Shown here piece after piece: positions 27,901-38,329 of a DNA stretch of 64,000 nt. The stretch is taken from positions 17,834,471-17,898,470 of the forward strand of contig NC_064037.1 of assembly GCF_932526225.1 (NCBI RefSeq). Reading direction: 5' to 3'. Under the pieces are notes generated by a model. That model searched no databases and was not told the origin of the DNA. It saw only the letters and a list, made by a program, of their open reading frames with translations. The stretch comes from Nematostella vectensis (Eukaryota; Cnidaria; Anthozoa; Actiniaria; Edwardsiidae). Position 1 is the first letter of the stretch. The number at the start of each line of letters is the position of its first letter. The position numbers and the translations under genes are program-made.

Positions 27901-30900
27901 CTGAGTTCCCTAATTCTCCTCCCTCACCTGAGTTCCCTAATTCTCCTATTCTCACCTGAGTCCCCTAATTCTCCTATTCTCACCTGAGTTCCCTTATTCT
28001 CCTATTCTCACCTGAGTTCCCTTATTCTCCTATTCTCACCTGAGTTCCCTAATTCTCCTATTCTCACCTGAGTTCCCTAATTCTCCTATTCTCACCTGAG
28101 TTCCCTTATTCTCCTATTCTCACCTGAGTCCCCTAATTCTCCTATTCTCACCTGAGTTCCCTAATTCTCCTCCCTCACCTGAGTTCCCTAATTCTCCTAT
28201 TCTCACCTGAGTCCCCTAATTCTCCTATTCTCACCTGAGCCCCCTAATTCTCCTATTCTCACCTGAGTTCCCTAATTCTCCTCCCTCACCTGAGTTCCCT
28301 AATTCTCCTATTCTCACCTGAGTTCCCTAATTCTCCTATTCTCACCTGAGTCCCCTAATTCTCCTATTCTCACCTGAGTTCCCTAATTCTCCTCCCTCAC
28401 CTGAGTTCCCTAATTCTCCTATTCTCACCTGAGTCCCCTAATTCTCCTATTCTCACCTGAGCCCCCTAATTCTCCTCCCTCACCTGAGTCCCCTAATTCT
28501 CCTCCCTTACCTGAGTTCCCTAATTCTCCTATTCTCACCTGAGTTCCCTAATTCTCCTATTCTCACCTGAGTCCCCTAATTCTCCTATTCTCACCTGAGT
28601 TCCCTAATTCTCCTCCCTCACCTGAGTTCCCTAATTCTCCTATTCTCACCTGAGTCCCCTAATTCTCCTATTCTCACCTGAGTTCCCTTATTCTCCTATT
28701 CTCACCTGAGTTCCCTTATTCTCCTATTCTCACCTGAGTTCCCTAATTCTCCTATTCTCACCTGAGTTCCCTAATTCTCCTATTCTCACCTGAGTTCCCT
28801 AATTCTCCTATTCTCACCTGAGTTCCCTAATTCTCCTATTCTCACCTGAGTTCCCTAATTCTCCTATTCTCACCTGAGTTCCCTTATTCTCCTATTCTCA
28901 CCTGAGTTCCCTAATTCTCCTATTCTCACCTGAGTTCCCTAATTCTCCTATTCTCACCTGAGTTCCCTAATTCTCCTCCCTCACCTGAGTCCCCTTATTC
29001 TCCTATTCTCACCTGAGTTCCCTAATTCTCCTATTCTCACCTGAGTCCCCTAATTCTCCTATTCTCACCTGAGTCCCCTAATTCTCCTATTCTCACCTGA
29101 GTTCCCTAATTCTCCTATTCTCACCTGAGTTCCCTAATTCTCCTATTCTCACCTGAGTTCCCTAATTCTCCTATTCTCACCTGAGTCCCCTAATTCTCCT
29201 ATTCTCACCTGAGTTCCCTTATTCTCCTATTCTTACCTGAGTCCCCTAATTCTCCTATTCTCACCTGAGTTCCCTAATTCTCCTATTCTCACCTGAGTCC
29301 CCTAATTCTCCTATTCTCACCTGAGTTCCCTAATTCTCCTATTCTCACCTGAGTTCCCTAATTCTCCTCCCTCACCTGAGTTCCCTAATTCTCCTATTCT
29401 CACCTGAGTTCCCTTATTCTCCTATTCTTACCTGAGTCCCCTAATTCTCCTATTCTCACCTGAGTCCCCTAATTCTCCTATTCTCACCTGAGTTCCCTAA
29501 TTCTCCTATTCTCACCTGAGTTCCCTAATTCTCCTATTCTCACCTGAGTTCCCTAATTCTCCTATTCTCACCTGAGTCCCCTAATTCTCCTATTCTCACC
29601 TGAGTTCCCTTATTCTCCTATTCTTACCTGAGTCCCCTAATTCTCCTATTCTCACCTGAGTTCCCTAATTCTCCTATTCTCACCTGAGTTCCCTAATTCT
29701 CCTATTCTCACCTGAGTCCCCTAATTCTCCTATTCTCACCTGAGTCCCCTAATTCTCCTATTCTCACCTGAGCCCCCTAATTCTCCTATTCTCACCTGAG
29801 TTCCCTAATTCTCCTCCCTCACCTGAGTTCCCTAATTCTCCTATTCTCACCTGAGTTCCCTAATTCTCCTATTCTCACCTGAGTCCCCTAATTCTCCTAT
29901 TCTCACCTGAGTTCCCTAATTCTCCTCCCTCACCTGAGTTCCCTAATTCTCCTATTCTCACCTGAGTCCCCTAATTCTCCTATTCTCACCTGAGCCCCCT
30001 AATTCTCCTATTCTCACCTGAGTTCCCTAATTCTCCTCCCTCACCTGAGTTCCCTAATTCTCCTATTCTCACCTGAGTTCCCTAATTCTCCTATTCTCAC
30101 CTGAGTCCCCTAATTCTCCTATTCTCACCTGAGTTCCCTAATTCTCCTCCCTCACCTGAGTTCCCTAATTCTCCTATTCTCACCTGAGTCCCCTAATTCT
30201 CCTATTCTCACCTGAGCCCCCTAATTCTCCTCCCTTACCTGAGTCCCCTAATTCTCCTATTCTCACCTGAGTTCCCTAATTCTCCTCCCTTACCTGAGTC
30301 CCCTAATTCTCCTCCCTTACCTGAGTCCCCTAATTCTCCTCCCTTACCTGAGTTCCCTAATTCTCCTCCCTTAACTGAGTCCCCTAATTCTCCTCCCTTA
30401 CCTGAGCCCCCTAATTCTCCTCCCTCACCTGAGTTCCCTAATTCTCCTCCCTTACCTGAGCCCCCTAATTCTCCTCCCTCACCTGAGTTCCCTAATTCTC
30501 CTATTCTCACCTGAGTTCCCTAATTCTCCTATTCTCACCTGAGTTCCCTAATTCTCCTATTCTCACCTGAGTTCCCTAATTCTCCTATTCTCACCTGAGT
30601 TCCCTAATTCTCCTATTCTCACCTGAGTTCCCTAATTCTCCTCCCTTACCTGAGTCCCCTAATTCTCCTCCCTTACCTGAGTTCCCTAATTCTCCTATTC
30701 TCACCTGAGTCCCCTAATTCTCCTATTCTCACCTGAGCCCCCTAATTCTCCTCCCTCACCTGAGTCCCCTAATTCTCCTCCCTTACCTGAGTTCCCTAAT
30801 TCTCCTATTCTCACCTGAGTTCCCTAATTCTCCTATTCTCACCTGAGTCCCCTAATTCTCCTATTCTCACCTGAGTTCCCTAATTCTCCTCCCTCACCTG

Positions 30901-31873
30901 AGTTCCCTAATTCTCCTATTCTCACCTGAGTCCCCTAATTCTCCTATTCTCACCTGAGTTCCCTTATTCTCCTATTCTCACCTGAGTTCCCTTATTCTCC
31001 TATTCTCACCTGAGTTCCCTAATTCTCCTATTCTCACCTGAGTTCCCTAATTCTCCTATTCTCACCTGAGTTCCCTAATTCTCCTATTCTCACCTGAGTT
31101 CCCTAATTCTCCTATTCTCACCTGAGTTCCCTAATTCTCCTATTCTCACCTGAGTTCCCTTATTCTCCTATTCTCACCTGAGTTCCCTAATTCTCCTATT
31201 CTCACCTGAGTTCCCTAATTCTCCTATTCTCACCTGAGTTCCCTAATTCTCCTATTCTCACCTGAGTCCCCTTATTCTCCTATTCTCACCTGAGTTCCCT
31301 AATTCTCCTATTCTCACCTGAGTCCCCTAATTCTCCTATTCTCACCTGAGTCCCCTAATTCTCCTATTCTCACCTGAGTCCCCTAATTCTCCTATTCTCA
31401 CCTGAGTTCCCTAATTCTCCTCCCTCACCTGAGTTCCCTAATTCTCCTATTCTCACCTGAGCCCCCTAATTCTCCTATTCTCACCTGAGTCCCCTAATTC
31501 TCCTATTCTCACCTGAGTTCCCTAATTCTCCTCCCTCACCTGAGTTCCCTAATTCTCCTATTCTCACCTGAGTCCCCTAATTCTCCTATTCTCACCTGAG
31601 TTCCCTAATTCTCCTCCCTCACCTGAGTTCCCTAATTCTCCTATTCTCACCTGAGCCCCCTAATTCTCCTATTCTCACCTGAGTTCCCTAATTCTCCTCC
31701 CTCACCTGAGTTCCCTAATTCTCCTATTCTCACCTAAGGTCCATCGATGACTATCTCTCACCTGAGGTCCATCGATGACTATCTCTCACCTGAGGTCCAT
31801 CGATGACTATCTCTCACCTGAGGTCCATCGATGACTATCTCTCACCTGAGGTCCATCGATGACTATCTCTCAC
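6961..31873 (-). other. TRAPPC12 intron 6, about 24.9 kb and almost wholly satellite
   Basis: The intron lies between exon 6 (GGACCTCAG/GTGAGA) and exon 7 (TTAG/ATTGAC). Only about 110 bp next to exon 7 (6961-7067) looks unique. The rest is the 28-bp satellite and its boundary-derived seed array. No other feature is visible in it. Confidence 0.9.
7068..31737. repeat. Giant 28-bp minisatellite, about 880 units, each a 5' splice site
   Basis: The plus-strand unit is CTCACCTGAGTTCCCTAATT plus CTCCTATT. The sense strand of the host gene therefore reads ACTCAG/GTGAGAATAGGAGA in each unit, matching the 5' splice-site consensus. Variants include GAGTCCCC, GAGCCCCC, GAGTTCTC, CCTTATT, a 27-bp form (CTCCTCCCTCACC), and TTACCTGAG units, which give CAG/GTAAG. 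Variant order shows higher-order duplications (2,760-bp and 14,267-bp offsets). The copy number is estimated from length, not counted. Confidence 0.98.
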
Positions 31874-31890
31874 CTGAGGTCCATCGATGA
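31739..31890. repeat. Six copies of a 28-bp exon 6/intron 6 junction repeat
   Basis: Six head-to-tail copies with plus-strand core GGTCCATCGATGACTAT then CTCTCACCTGA. On the sense strand each is GTCATCGATGGACCTCAG/GTGAGA, that is, the coding end of exon 6 (encoding IVIDGPQ) plus the donor. The copy nearest the exon, at 31874, is the only donor that keeps the frame. The unit length equals that of the adjacent giant satellite, and both share CTCAGGTGAGA. Confidence 0.95.
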
Positions 31891-32814
31891 CTATCCCTGG
31901 AGATGTCAGAAACTGCTGGTCCACATCCATGTTACTCATCATGCCAGAACCAATAGTAGCCAGTAGCTGCCTGGTCTGTGGTGAGGGAATCCAGGCAGAG
32001 CACCGACGATCCTCCTCCGTCTCCTTTCCACAAACCTCCATCTCTGGGGTAGTTGGCAACGAGACGTGCTGCAGATCCTTTGGATGATCCAGGCCATGGA
32101 GGTCGAACGTAGGTTTCATCACAGGGTGAAGCCCCAGGAAAGGATCATGGGATACCTGCACCATCTGAATTCCCGTTATAGTAGCTGGAACAGTTTGAAA
32201 GGCATCTTGCGTTGTGCCAACTGACTGTAGATGGTGCGGGGTGATATGTGGCGATGTGTATGGTTGCTGGATATACTGTAAAGTATACTGCTGTTCAGAC
32301 TTCACTACTTCTGCACCCTGTTGCAGTCCCGAGCTTTGGTTATCATTGTGGATTGACACCAGAGTTGGGTTTTCCAGACTCTGTGTTTGTGGTGTTTGAA
32401 GTGAATCCTGGGGATTCTGACAAGCCTGTAATTGATCTTGAGAAGTCTTTGGCAGGTCAGTGACTGAGGTTCTAGCTTGGAAAAGACTTGGGTCTTGGGC
32501 AAACTGATCAGAATCTTCATCTACTGGAAATGAGTCACTTAAAATCTGCACAGGTTCTAGGAAGTCCTGGGGGTTTTGCCCTTGAATTGGCAAGGGGGTT
32601 TCCACAAATGCATCACCCCCGATAGGAACTGTACCAAACAAGTGCGCCTCATCACTGGTATCTGGATAGCCTGATAGCAAATCATGACGTGTGGCTAGGG
32701 GCTCAGACTCTAAGTGCTGTGAGAATGGGCTTGTGGCTACCGGGGAGTGAGACTCTAGAATGCCTATTTTTGCTGTAGGACTGTGGGGAGGTTGCTCATT
32801 CATCCAATGGCCTT
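31874..32814 (-). CDS. TRAPPC12: TRAPPC12 exon 6 (disordered N-terminal region and AWIP block)
   Basis: The exon runs from acceptor TGTATTTTCCAG to donor CCTCAG/GTGAGA, phase 1 in and phase 0 out, about 313 codons. Most of it is low-complexity Ser/Pro/Gln-rich acidic sequence (e.g. QQYTLQYIQQPY), as expected for the TRAPPC12 N-terminus. Conserved points near the end are SHDPFLGL (human DDPFATAL), SAWIPSPQTRQLLATI (human DAWLPGEATRGVLRAV) and the terminal TSPGIVIDGPQ. The first Met of the exon is at 32803-32801 and could be the start if this is a separate gene. Confidence 0.88.
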
Positions 32815-32885
32815 CTGGAAAATACAAAAGCATACTTAATAAAAAATAGTAAATAAATGAAAAGAATAAACTTGTTCTTTCAAAC

Positions 32886-32961
32886 CTTCTGGTCTTGGGC
32901 ATTGCCACCCAAAAACATTGTCCATAATTTGTGGAGTGCGGTATAACCAATTCTCAAACTC
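32886..32961 (-). CDS. EF-hand module exon 5 (last before TRAPPC12 exons)
   Basis: Acceptor CCATTTCTAG, donor GAAG/GTTTGA, phase 0 in and phase 1 out. It encodes EFENWLYRTPQIMDNVFGWQ then CPRPE; the initial Glu is position 12 of the third EF loop. The donor is imperfect at +3 to +5 (GTTTGA), which leaves room for a read-through end at the TAA at 32838-32836. The next acceptor (TTTTCCAG at 32815) is good and in phase. No AATAAA is seen on the sense strand between the two exons. Confidence 0.72.
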
Positions 32962-33432
32962 CTAGAAATGGATAACAAATATAAATATGCATTAAGGTGC
33001 TAAAACTAATGATTTGTAGCCTCCCTTACAGCAGTCCTGGACTCGTCACACACTAATGACACACATTCCTTTCTGTTTCTCGAAAACTCAGCTTTTAGTT
33101 TCCAAATCCTGAAACAATCCGCACCAGAAAACTTTGGCCAATCAGTTGTTTTTCTTGTCACGTCGCACTAGTGAAACACACATGGTTCCAATTTTACAAC
33201 AATGGCAGACAAACAAAAACGTAGCTTTGCGATGTGAGTTTTACTGCTAGAATACGTCAAGGAAAGAAAACACCACAGGTTTGAATCGAGGGTAATCAAG
33301 CTTAAGAGAGCAGACAAAATTAACAATTTGGACCCAAAAAATTACATAATTCTCTAGATATAAATGATGCCACCAAAAGGCCTTTGTTCTACGTGATGCA
33401 GCCCATAAAGGAAGGGCATCCTTGCAGCGTGG

Positions 33433-34360
33433 TTAACCCATTTACCCCTCATCCGGCCTGTACTTTAACCCATCCACCCCTTATCCGGCCTGTACTTTAA
33501 CCCATTCACCCCTCATCCGGCCTGTACTTTAACCCATTCACCCCTCATCCGGCCTGTCTTTTAACCCATTCACCCCTCATCCGGCCTGTACTTTAACCCA
33601 TTCACCCCTCATCCGGCCTGTAATTTAACCCATTCACCCCTCATCCGGCCTGTACTTTAACCCATTCACCCCTCATCCGGCCTGTACTTTAACCCATTCA
33701 CCCCTCATCCGGCCTGTACTTTAACCCATTCACCCCTCATCCGGCCTGTAATTTTACCCATTCACCCCTTATCCGGCCTGTACTTTAATCCATTCACCCC
33801 TCATCCGGCCTGTACTTTAACCCATTCACCCCTCATCCGGCCTGTACTTTACCCATTCACCCCTCATCCGGCCTGTAATTTAACACATTCACCCCTTATC
33901 CGGCCTGTACTTTAACCCATTCACCCCTTATCCGGCCTGTTCTTTAACCCATTCACCCCTTATCCGGCCTGTACTTTAACCCATTCACCCCTTATCCGGC
34001 CTGTACTTTAACCCATTCACCCCTCATCCGGCCTGTACTTTAACCCATTCACCCCTCATCCGGCCTGTAATTTTACCCATTCACCCCTCATCCGGCCTGT
34101 AATTTTACCCATTCACCCCTCATCCGGCCTGTACTTTAACCCATTCACCCCTCATCCGGCCTGTAATTTTACCCATTCACCCCTTATCCGGCCTGTACTT
34201 TAACCCATTCACCCCTCATCCGGCCTGTACTTTAACCCATTCACCCCTCATCTGGCCTGTACTTTACCCATTCACCCCTCATCCGGCCTGTAATTTAACA
34301 CATTCACCCCTTATCCGGCCTGTACTTTAACCCATTTACCCCTTATCCGGCCTGTTCTGG
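33433..34360. repeat. 32-bp minisatellite (TTAACCCATTCACCCC)
   Basis: About 29 units with plus-strand core TTTAACCCATTCACCCCTCA followed by TCCGGCCTGTAC. Variants are TCATCC/TTATCC and TACTTT/TAATTT. The start of the unit, TTAACCCATTCAC, resembles the TTAA plus CCCTTTCAC end of the piggyBac-type element at 62513. Confidence 0.96.
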
Positions 34361-34552
34361 CCGTGAGTAGTACCCACCCCCCCCAAAAAAAAAACACAAA
34401 TGCAAAATAAACAAAACAAGGTGAAGATACTCAGGCATCAGTCTAAGTGATAAATGGTCTTGAAGATACTATCACCGAATAATAGCTCAGGTTTTTTGAC
34501 AAATTTCAGATCAAACAAGGAAAAACAGCAGAATCAACCCTCTCAACATGTG

Positions 34553-36428
34553 TCAGGCAACATATTCTTGGGTTCAAAGGTGCTTGGCTATTTGTGAGTC
34601 AGCCAACATATTCTTGGGTTCAAAGGTGCTTGGCTATTTGTGAGTCAGCCAACATATTCTTCGGTTCAAAGGTGCTTGGCTATTTGTGAGTCAGCCAACA
34701 TATTCTTCGGTTCAAAGGTGCTTGGCTGTTTGTGAGTCAGCCAACATATTCTTGGGTTCAAAGGTGCTTGGCTATTTGTGAATCAGGCAACATATTCTTG
34801 GGTTCAAAGGTGCTTGGCTATTTGTGAGTAAGGCGACATATTCTTGGGTTCAAAGGTGCTTGGCTATTTGTGAGTCAGGCAACAATTCTTGGGTTCAAAG
34901 GTGCTTGGCTATTTGTGAGTCAGGCAACATATTCTTGGGTTCAAAGGTGCTTGGCTATTTGTTAGTCAGGCAACATATTCTTGGGTTCAAAGGTGCTTGG
35001 CTATTTGTGAGTAAGGCGACATATTCTTGGGTTCAAAGGTGCTTGGCTATTTGTGAGTCAGGCAACATATTCTTGGGTTCAAAGGTGCTTGGCTGTTTGT
35101 GAGTCAGCCAACATATTCTTGGGTTCAAAGGTGCTTGGCTATTTGTGAGTCAGGCAACATATTCTTGGGTTCAAAGGTGCTTGGCTATTTGTGAGTAAGG
35201 CGACATATTCTTGGGTTCAAAGGTGCTTGGCTATTTGTGAGTCAGGCAACAATTCTTGGGTTCAAAGGTGCTTGGCTATTTGTGAGTCAGGCAACATATT
35301 CTTGGGTTCAAAGGTGCTTGGCTATTTGTTAGTCAGGCAACATATTCTTGGGTTCAAAGGTGCTTGGCTATTTGTGAGTCAGGCAACATATTCTTGGGTT
35401 CAAAGGTGCTTGGCTATTTGTGAGTCAGGCAACAATTCTTGGGTTCAAAGGTGCTTGGCTATTTGTGAGTCAGGCAACATATTCTTGGGTTCAAAGGTGC
35501 TTGGCTATTTGTGAGTCAGACAACATATTCTTGGGTTCAAAGGTGCTTGGCTATTTGTGAGTCAGGCAACATATTCTTGGGTTCAAAGGTGCTTGGCTAT
35601 TTGTGAGTCAGGCAACATATTCTTGGGTTCAAAGGTGCTTGGCTATTTGTGAGTCAGACAACATATTCTTGGGTTCAAAGGTGCTTGGCTATTTGTGAGT
35701 CAGCCAACATATTCTTGGGTTCAAAGGTGCTTGGCTATTTGTGAGTCAGGCAACATATTCTTGGGTTCAAAGGTGCTTGGCTATTTGTTAGTCAGGCAAC
35801 ATATTCTTGGGTTCAAAGGTGCTTGGCTATTTGTGAGTCAGGCAACATATTCTTGGGTTCAAAGGTGCTTGGCTATTTGTGAGTCAGACAACATATTCTT
35901 GGGTTCAAAGGTGCTTGGCTATTTGTGAGTCAGCCAACATATTCTTGGGTTCAAAAGTGCTTGGCTATTTGTAAGTCAGGCAACATATTCTTGGGTTCAA
36001 AGGTGCTTGGCTATTTGTGAGTAAGGCAACAATTTTTGGGTTCAAAGGTGCTTGGCTGTTTGTGAGTCAGCCAACAATTTTTGGGTTCAAAGGTGCTTGG
36101 CTGTTTGTGAGTCAGCCAACATATTCTTGGTTTCAAAGGTGCTTGGCTATTTGTGAGTCAGGCAACATATTCTTTGGTCCAAAGGTGCTTGGCTATTTGT
36201 GAGTCAGCTAACATATTATTGGGTTCAAAGGTGCTTGGCTATTTGTGAGTCAGCCAACATATTCTTTGGTTCAAAGGTGCTTGGCTATTTGTGAGTCAGC
36301 CAACATATTCTTTGGTTCAAAGGTGCTTGGCTATTTGTGAGTCAGCCAACATATTCTTGGGTTCAAAGGTGCTTGGCTATTTGTGAGTCAGTCAACATAT
36401 TATTGGGTTCAAAGGTGCTTGGCTATTA
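34553..36428. repeat. 46-bp minisatellite next to exon 4 donor
   Basis: About 41 units with plus-strand core TCAGGCAACATATTCTTGGG followed by TTCAAAGGTGCTTGGCTATTTGTGAG. Variants include CAGCCAAC, CAGACAAC, GTAAGGCGAC and a 44-bp form (AACAATTCTTGG). The array stops about 33 bp from the exon 4 donor. Small plus-strand ORFs (34824-36202) are repeat translations. Confidence 0.96.
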
Positions 36429-36461
36429 GTGTGTTATATGTATGTAAAAAGCATCAATTAC

Positions 36462-36522
36462 CTTAGCAGACAGCTTTCCACTTTTTGAAACATGACTTTT
36501 TTTAAATGCCTCGTCAACAATC
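36462..36522 (-). CDS. EF-hand module exon 4
   Basis: Acceptor TTTTTGTTCAG, donor AAG/GTAATT. Its first base completes Lys159; then it reads IVDEAFKKSHVSKSGKLSAK. It carries most of a third EF loop (His169 to Glu180, with Ser171, Ser173, Gly174 and Leu176). Position 1 is His instead of Asp, so this hand probably does not bind calcium well. Confidence 0.78.
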
Positions 36523-37136
36523 CTGAACAAAAACAGAATGGTGTTAAATGATGCTATGTACTAGAGGTTATGTTAATACAGGGTAACCCAAAACTCATCA
36601 AGTCACCTATTTTTAACAAAAAATCTAATGTCATTTCGGAAGGAATAAAAGGGTAGATTCAGACCTTGTGACTTGAACTACTTCATTTGCATTTGCATTT
36701 GCAAATTGAAATTGTGATATTTTTTAACCAGACAGTATTTTTTTTTCAAATGACTTCTGGATGAGGTAACCTTTTATCTAGTCTAACATGCTCACATCAC
36801 CAAAATAATGATTTTGATCACTTTTTTTCTCTCTTACATTTTTTCTATAATAATTACAATTTAGTTAAGTAGTACCATCTTCTTAGTATGTAGACAAATT
36901 TGTGATAAAATCCTAAAATTCACCATTGAATTGTAAAAAAAATTACATGTGATTCGACAGTACAGAATTTTAAAAACTGATTACATGTATCTGGCTTCAT
37001 GAGCACACCAATTATATAAAAGCTAGCTTATTACGTGCACATGTTTAACCCTGTTGTGTAAGCTTACACTCAGGAGTTAACAATACATAGACTCCCTTCA
37101 AGCAACAAAGATATATTATATTCCGTTTGAACTCAC

Positions 37137-37285
37137 TTTGTGACTGTCTCAATAAGTCTGTCTGTATTGTCAGCTGTACAGCCACTCGAGGGCTCTTCCA
37201 TATTATCAAGAATTTTCTCAGCTGATTCAAGAGAGCTTAACAGAACAGCTGTAAGTTCATCCTTACTCACTCCATCATCTTCATC
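37137..37285 (-). CDS. EF-hand module exon 3 (second EF loop)
   Basis: Acceptor TTTCCCTTAAAG, donor AAA/GTGAGT, phase 0 in and phase 2 out. It begins DEDDGVSKDELTAVLLSSLE. With the DL that ends exon 2 this forms loop DLDEDDGVSKDE (residues 108-119): acidic at 1, 3, 5 and 12, Val at 8, Asp rather than Gly at 6. A variable linker (NMEEPSSGCTADNT) follows. Confidence 0.85.
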
Positions 37286-37638
37286 CTTTAAGGGAAAAAA
37301 AACAGAGAAGAAAGATGAGCATACTTTACTAAACTTTATAAAACAATAAACTTTTAAAAAAGTGAGTTTTTCTCTGAAAAGGCACACTTATAATGATCAC
37401 TGGGTGCAGTAGTTTCTTCCTAGGCACTTTGTTTTTGCAATCCTGCCCTTTTTTATTAACCAAATTCAATTTGAAGACTTTTTTCACCCTAATGTAATTA
37501 CACAACAACAAGTGAAAAGGGTTCACCCTTTTTTAAATTATGGGGGGATTATATATGACATTGTACATTTCTTTTTACTTTTAGGTACTACTTAGGTAAA
37601 CCTGGTGAAAACTTTTAATCTTGTAAAAAAAGCCTTAC

Positions 37639-37740
37639 CAAATCAAAAACCTTGAACAACACTCTGCACTTGTCTCTCACAGAGCCATGAAGGCAGAGGG
37701 CAATTCCACCAATGAACTCTTCAAGGTCAATTGTCCCAGT
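37639..37740 (-). CDS. EF-hand module exon 2 (completes first EF loop)
   Basis: Acceptor TTTTTGTAG, donor TTG/GTAAGG, phase 0 on both sides, 34 codons: TGTIDLEEFIGGIALCLHGS then VRDKCRVLFKVFDL. Joined to exon 1 (FDRSE) it makes a textbook loop DRSETGTIDLEE (residues 72-83), which independently confirms the exon 1-2 junction. Confidence 0.9.
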
Positions 37741-38329
37741 CTACAAAAACACATAATAATTAATGTTGTTGGTAAAAAGGCAGGCAATAAAAACCTTAGT
37801 GAACAATGCCACATCTGAGGTATTTTGGTATTTAGGTATTTTGGTCAACCTCCAGGAAAAAGGCCTGGCTCAAGTCATTTGTGACGTAGATCGAGATGTC
37901 AATCATATTACATAAAAAAATATATGCACGCACTATACTAATTCCTGTCTTCCTGTTTATTTCATGATTATTCAACTTTAGGAAAACAAACCTACAAAAT
38001 CTAGGTAACATTTTTAAATCTGTGAATTGTTTTTTGCTTTTAGAGCACAGGCTGCACGCCCATTCAAGAATGGCAACATTCCAACGAGCCCACATTGTTT
38101 TTTAAACCTACAGAAAATAATATTTTATTATTCGTATTTCAATTCCCCTGTTTTTACAGGGCTTTTTTCCCATTGCAATGCAAAATTTCACTTCTCTTAT
38201 CAGAATTTGATAGCTATGTTTATTTTTTGCTAGATTGTCTCTCTCTACCATCAAACACTGATGTTATTAGGGATGTTTGAAAATTCAACCAGAAACTACA
38301 TACATTAAGATAGTACTGTAACCTTTTTT

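Larger units (their letters stand above)
1..32814 (-). other. TRAPPC12: TRAPPC12 gene span, exons 6-10 of the minus-strand model (3' end outside window)
   Basis: Five exons (32814-31874, 6960-6844, 2035-1922, 1468-1330, 92-1) join in phase into a protein resembling human TRAPPC12 (TTC15), a metazoan TRAPP subunit acting in ER-Golgi tethering; in humans it also has a mitotic kinetochore role. The order matches the family: a poorly conserved acidic/Gln-rich N-terminus, then the AW(L/I)P block, the KRQVL block, the LTAHGQG block, and the TPR region beginning DQPDLYYEYYP. Introns make up most of the span and are almost entirely minisatellite. If TRAPPC12 is a separate gene, its first Met is at 32803-32801 (MNEQPP). 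Otherwise it is spliced to the EF-hand exons upstream. The remaining TPR exons lie beyond position 1. Confidence 0.85.
32962..36461 (-). other. Intron 4 with two minisatellites
   Basis: The 3.5-kb intron holds a 32-bp array (33433-34360) and a 46-bp array (34553-36428). Unique sequence remains at 32962-33430, between the arrays (including a C/A-rich tract near 34376-34395), and in the 33 bp next to the exon 4 donor. No coding signal in the unique parts. Confidence 0.7.

Noticed and set aside
30235-30510. Gly/Glu-rich 91-codon ORF
   Set aside because: Produced by consecutive 27-bp units of the large satellite, a multiple of three.
7068-31737. CRISPR array
   Set aside because: Units are contiguous without unique spacers, the context is eukaryotic, and there are no cas genes.
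7068-31737. Recursive-splicing (zero-length exon) sites
   Set aside because: The AG/GT juxtaposition is present, but the sequence upstream of the AG on the sense strand is purine-rich (GGAGAATTAGGGAACTCAG), so it lacks the pyrimidine tract of a recursive 3' site.
7068-31737. Telomeric or centromeric satellite
   Set aside because: The unit is not TTAGGG-like overall, and the array lies wholly within one intron of a conserved gene, in one orientation.
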